Virus record (IMG/VR): IMGVR_UViG_3300006920_000089
Span: 1 to 41,688 of that record
DNA: 41,688 nucleotides
Strand: one strand, 5' to 3'
Origin: a virus
The notes under the pieces were generated by a model that had not been told where the DNA came from, did not search any database, and saw nothing but the letters and a program-made list of their open reading frames with translations. Below, in pieces: positions 39,657-41,688 of this stretch. Position numbers and translations under genes: made by a program. The stretch's first letter is position 1. Each line of letters starts with the position of its first letter.

Positions 39657-40276
39657 AGTGATTGCTCCAATTCAAAGAGGCAGGTCTGTGCCATGCCTAG
39701 AAAAACATTGCGTGCTGCGTGCGGCGTAAACCAATGGTGATCAGGAAAATAGTCTGTCATTATTTCGTCAAGACATTCCTCATCACCCGCCATGTATCGA
39801 TAAATCGGGTCTCGACCAATGAGCATAGCTTCCATATCAAACATGCGCCTGTCACAGTAATGCATCATTGATAGTTCCATTTCAGTGGGTTCAACGCCAA
39901 ATTGTTTATAGACCGCCGATTGCACCTTGTCTTCTAATGCGGCGAAGTCAGGAAGGTAAATCTTCACAGGCGTAGGCATATCACCTAGATATGCTTCGGA
40001 ACCATCATGCAACAAACCAATGAGGGACATACGGTTTATTTCATGTTGTGTGTACTTACCCAATTGTTGCATGGTCTCACGAATAAGGATTGACACGTAT
40101 ACAGAATGTTGCGCAACAGAAAGTATGAAGTCACCTTGATATTGACCTTTAAAGCGCGCCTGTTTGGATAGTCCATCAGCAATATCGCTCATTCGGATAT
40201 CAGTCTGGTCGATATCCAAGATGTTGAAACTGTGTCCAGAGGCAGTGTAGAATGTTGAAATCGGGTTTGCAATCAC
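39653..40276 (-). CDS. HD-domain phosphohydrolase (YfbR-like nucleotidase)
   Basis: A 207-residue HD-superfamily protein. Metal ligands are H57 (VAQHSVYVS), H90-D91 (GLLHDGSEAYLGDMPTPVK) and a later Asp in the CDRRMFDMEA region. E94 and D99 complete the YfbR/5'-deoxynucleotidase-like pattern. Likely reaction: hydrolysis of dNMPs (or dNTPs) to nucleosides, tuning the dNTP pool alongside ThyX and dUTPase. The start is GTG 40276 with AGGAG 11 nt upstream. It lies 51 nt beyond the SNF2 helicase and overlaps the methyltransferase start. Confidence 0.85.
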   Translation of the reverse strand: MIANPISTFYTASGHSFNILDIDQTDIRMSDIADGLSKQARFKGQYQGDFILSVAQHSVYVSILIRETMQQLGKYTQHEINRMSLIGLLHDGSEAYLGDMPTPVKIYLPDFAALEDKVQSAVYKQFGVEPTEMELSMMHYCDRRMFDMEAMLIGRDPIYRYMAGDEECLDEIMTDYFPDHHWFTPHAARNVFLGMAQTCLFELEQSL

Positions 40277-40327
40277 TGTCTTGAAATCTCCTATGTTGTT
40301 ATCTTGGTGCCTTTATACACGACTTTT

Positions 40328-41688
40328 TTATCTCTGTAAAGCTTTTTCTGGTGAAAGGGCACGATCTTGCATGTCCATTCGCTCTAATAATAGATTAATA
40401 AATCTTGCATCCAGAGAACCTTGAACAACAAGGTGCTGAATAAGTACAGGGTTTTCTTGTCCGATGCGCCATGCCCTGTCTTCCGCTTGTTCAAGTTCGT
40501 GTGGTAACCAAACAAGTTCAGCAAACACCACGATACTCGCAGCAGTCATTGTGAAGCCGGTGCCGGCAGCACCAATGTTACCAATGATCAACCGGCAATC
40601 GTCTTCTTCTTGGAACCGGTCTACCTGTGCTTGGCGATCGTCCGCGTGGACTTTACCTGTGATGAAAGCAGCATCAGGATAGTGTTTGTGCAATTCATCA
40701 GCAACAGCTTTATGGTGGCAAAAAATGATGATCTTTTCATCACCTTGTAAAAGATTGTCCACATGATTTTTGACAAGAGGTATCTTGGCAATAGACATTT
40801 TCTTTCGTAGTTCAGATATTTCATCGAAAGCTACAACCTGCTCATTCGTCATGAGGTCGGCAATGTCTTCGTAGCTCATGTTTGACGTGTCAGACGGGAA
40901 TAAATTCTGCAACGCATCCAAGGTTTGTTCTTCGTCTTCAAGATCAACGGCGCCCACCATTGCTTCGAAGTCTTTCATCATTTCACCAACGTAGTTCACC
41001 TCGGCAGCTACCTGCTTCGCCAGACCATCATCAGGTAGGACAATAAGTTCCCGGCGCTTGGGTGGTAGGTCTTTAAGCACAGATACTTTGTCTCGGCGCA
41101 CCATGAAAGCTTCACGTAGTTTGAAGTTCAGCTCTTCAAGGTTTGAAGCACCATCCCAGTGCAAGCCAAAGTTGTCTTTGTATGCAGCACAATACCTGAA
41201 GATAAACTTCTTCCAGTTGCGACCAAGGTTCTCATAGTCAAAATTCATGCAAAATACCCACATATTGTATGGGTTTTTTGTTATCGGGGTACCGGTCAAA
41301 AACATACGTCTCTTTGCTGGTGGTCGTTTCACTCGTTTCTTACCTGCGCCGCCACCCCAAACATATGTGGAGCGTGCAGCCTTGGCGTTTGTGTACGCCT
41401 GTACTTCGTCTGCGATGAACAAATCCCATCGTATTGACTGAATTTTCTCATAGAATACAGGCATAAGGTTGTCATGGATGATCACAACGTCCGTATCAGG
41501 CCACACAGGAGCGCTGTACTTAATCTTGGCACCAAGACGCCCTTTTTCCTTTGCCGGCTTTCGTAGGGGGTCCCCGTTTGACCCTAGCTTGTCTTTTTGC
41601 ACAGTTGTTGCGATGCCCACACTCAAACCCAACATATCCCACTTCTTATACTCGCGAGACCAGTTAACTTTGAGGTATGATGGACAAA
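40328..41688 (-). CDS. SNF2-type SF2 helicase, cut by the window edge
   Basis: The C-terminal about 453 residues of a superfamily 2 helicase of the SNF2/SMARCAL1 type. The frame stays open to the end of the window (CPSYLKVNWSREYKKW at 41686-41639), so the Met at 41635 is internal and the Walker A motif lies outside. Visible are motif II ADEVQAY, motif III FLTGTPI, a C-terminal RecA lobe with KIIIFCHHKAVADEL, motif V GNIGAAGTGFTMTAAS and motif VI QAEDRAWRIGQ. These are dsDNA translocases used by phages in replication restart or recombination. There is no terminator after it; a 51-nt gap leads to the HD gene. Confidence 0.9.
   Translation of the reverse strand, partial: CPSYLKVNWSREYKKWDMLGLSVGIATTVQKDKLGSNGDPLRKPAKEKGRLGAKIKYSAPVWPDTDVVIIHDNLMPVFYEKIQSIRWDLFIADEVQAYTNAKAARSTYVWGGGAGKKRVKRPPAKRRMFLTGTPITKNPYNMWVFCMNFDYENLGRNWKKFIFRYCAAYKDNFGLHWDGASNLEELNFKLREAFMVRRDKVSVLKDLPPKRRELIVLPDDGLAKQVAAEVNYVGEMMKDFEAMVGAVDLEDEEQTLDALQNLFPSDTSNMSYEDIADLMTNEQVVAFDEISELRKKMSIAKIPLVKNHVDNLLQGDEKIIIFCHHKAVADELHKHYPDAAFITGKVHADDRQAQVDRFQEEDDCRLIIGNIGAAGTGFTMTAASIVVFAELVWLPHELEQAEDRAWRIGQENPVLIQHLVVQGSLDARFINLLLERMDMQDRALSPEKALQR

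Noticed and set aside
1-41688. Signs of temperate lifestyle (integrase, repressor, attachment site) or tRNA genes
   Set aside because: None was recognised in any reading frame or gap. Absence here does not exclude them elsewhere in the genome.

Overview
The window is part of the genome of a long-tailed (siphovirus-like) dsDNA phage, probably infecting an alphaproteobacterium. The host inference rests mainly on the tail-tip gene order DUF2460 - DUF2163 - NlpC/P60 peptidase - giant tail-tip protein, which is the order of genes 12-15 of the Rhodobacter capsulatus gene transfer agent and is common in alphaproteobacterial phages. The host genus cannot be read from the sequence. Terminase, portal and capsid genes are not present and presumably lie upstream of base 1. 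No integrase, repressor or lysogeny module was seen, and no tRNA or CRISPR array was recognised.

Plus strand, 1-24.5 kb (virion and lysis half): two small membrane proteins, a PhoH-family ATPase, four head-tail connector and neck proteins, the major tail tube protein, the two tail assembly chaperones joined by a -1 frameshift at GGGAAAC, a 1452-residue tape measure protein with an embedded amidase domain, the GTA-like tail tip, three tail fibre/tip proteins (two of them tandem paralogues), and a lysis cassette (amidase endolysin, probable holin, overlapping inner and outer spanins). A hypothetical protein and a glutaredoxin-dUTPase fusion close this half. A strong bidirectional terminator at 24511-24537 separates the two convergent halves.

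Minus strand, 41.7-24.5 kb (DNA metabolism half; transcription runs right to left): a SNF2-type helicase cut by the window edge, an HD phosphohydrolase, a DNA methyltransferase, a DUF7768-like protein, a metallophosphoesterase with an N-terminal HTH, a family A DNA polymerase with proofreading domain, a DnaQ-type exonuclease, a Cas4/YqaJ-type nuclease whose C-terminal domain is displaced into the -1 frame, an SSB-like protein with an Arg-Gly tail, an SF1 (RecD/Dda-like) helicase, several small proteins (one of 57 residues with a zinc-ribbon pattern), dNMP kinase, ThyX, an HTH protein and a B12-dependent class II ribonucleotide reductase. Together these make a largely self-sufficient replication and dTTP/dNTP supply programme: the reductase makes dNTPs, dUTPase makes dUMP, ThyX makes dTMP and the kinase phosphorylates it. 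The glutaredoxin domain fused to dUTPase is a plausible electron donor.

The genes are densely packed with many 1-29 nt overlaps, and no gene-free stretch exceeds about 170 nt. Promoter-like TTGAC boxes recur, several of them overlapping the stop codon of the preceding gene.
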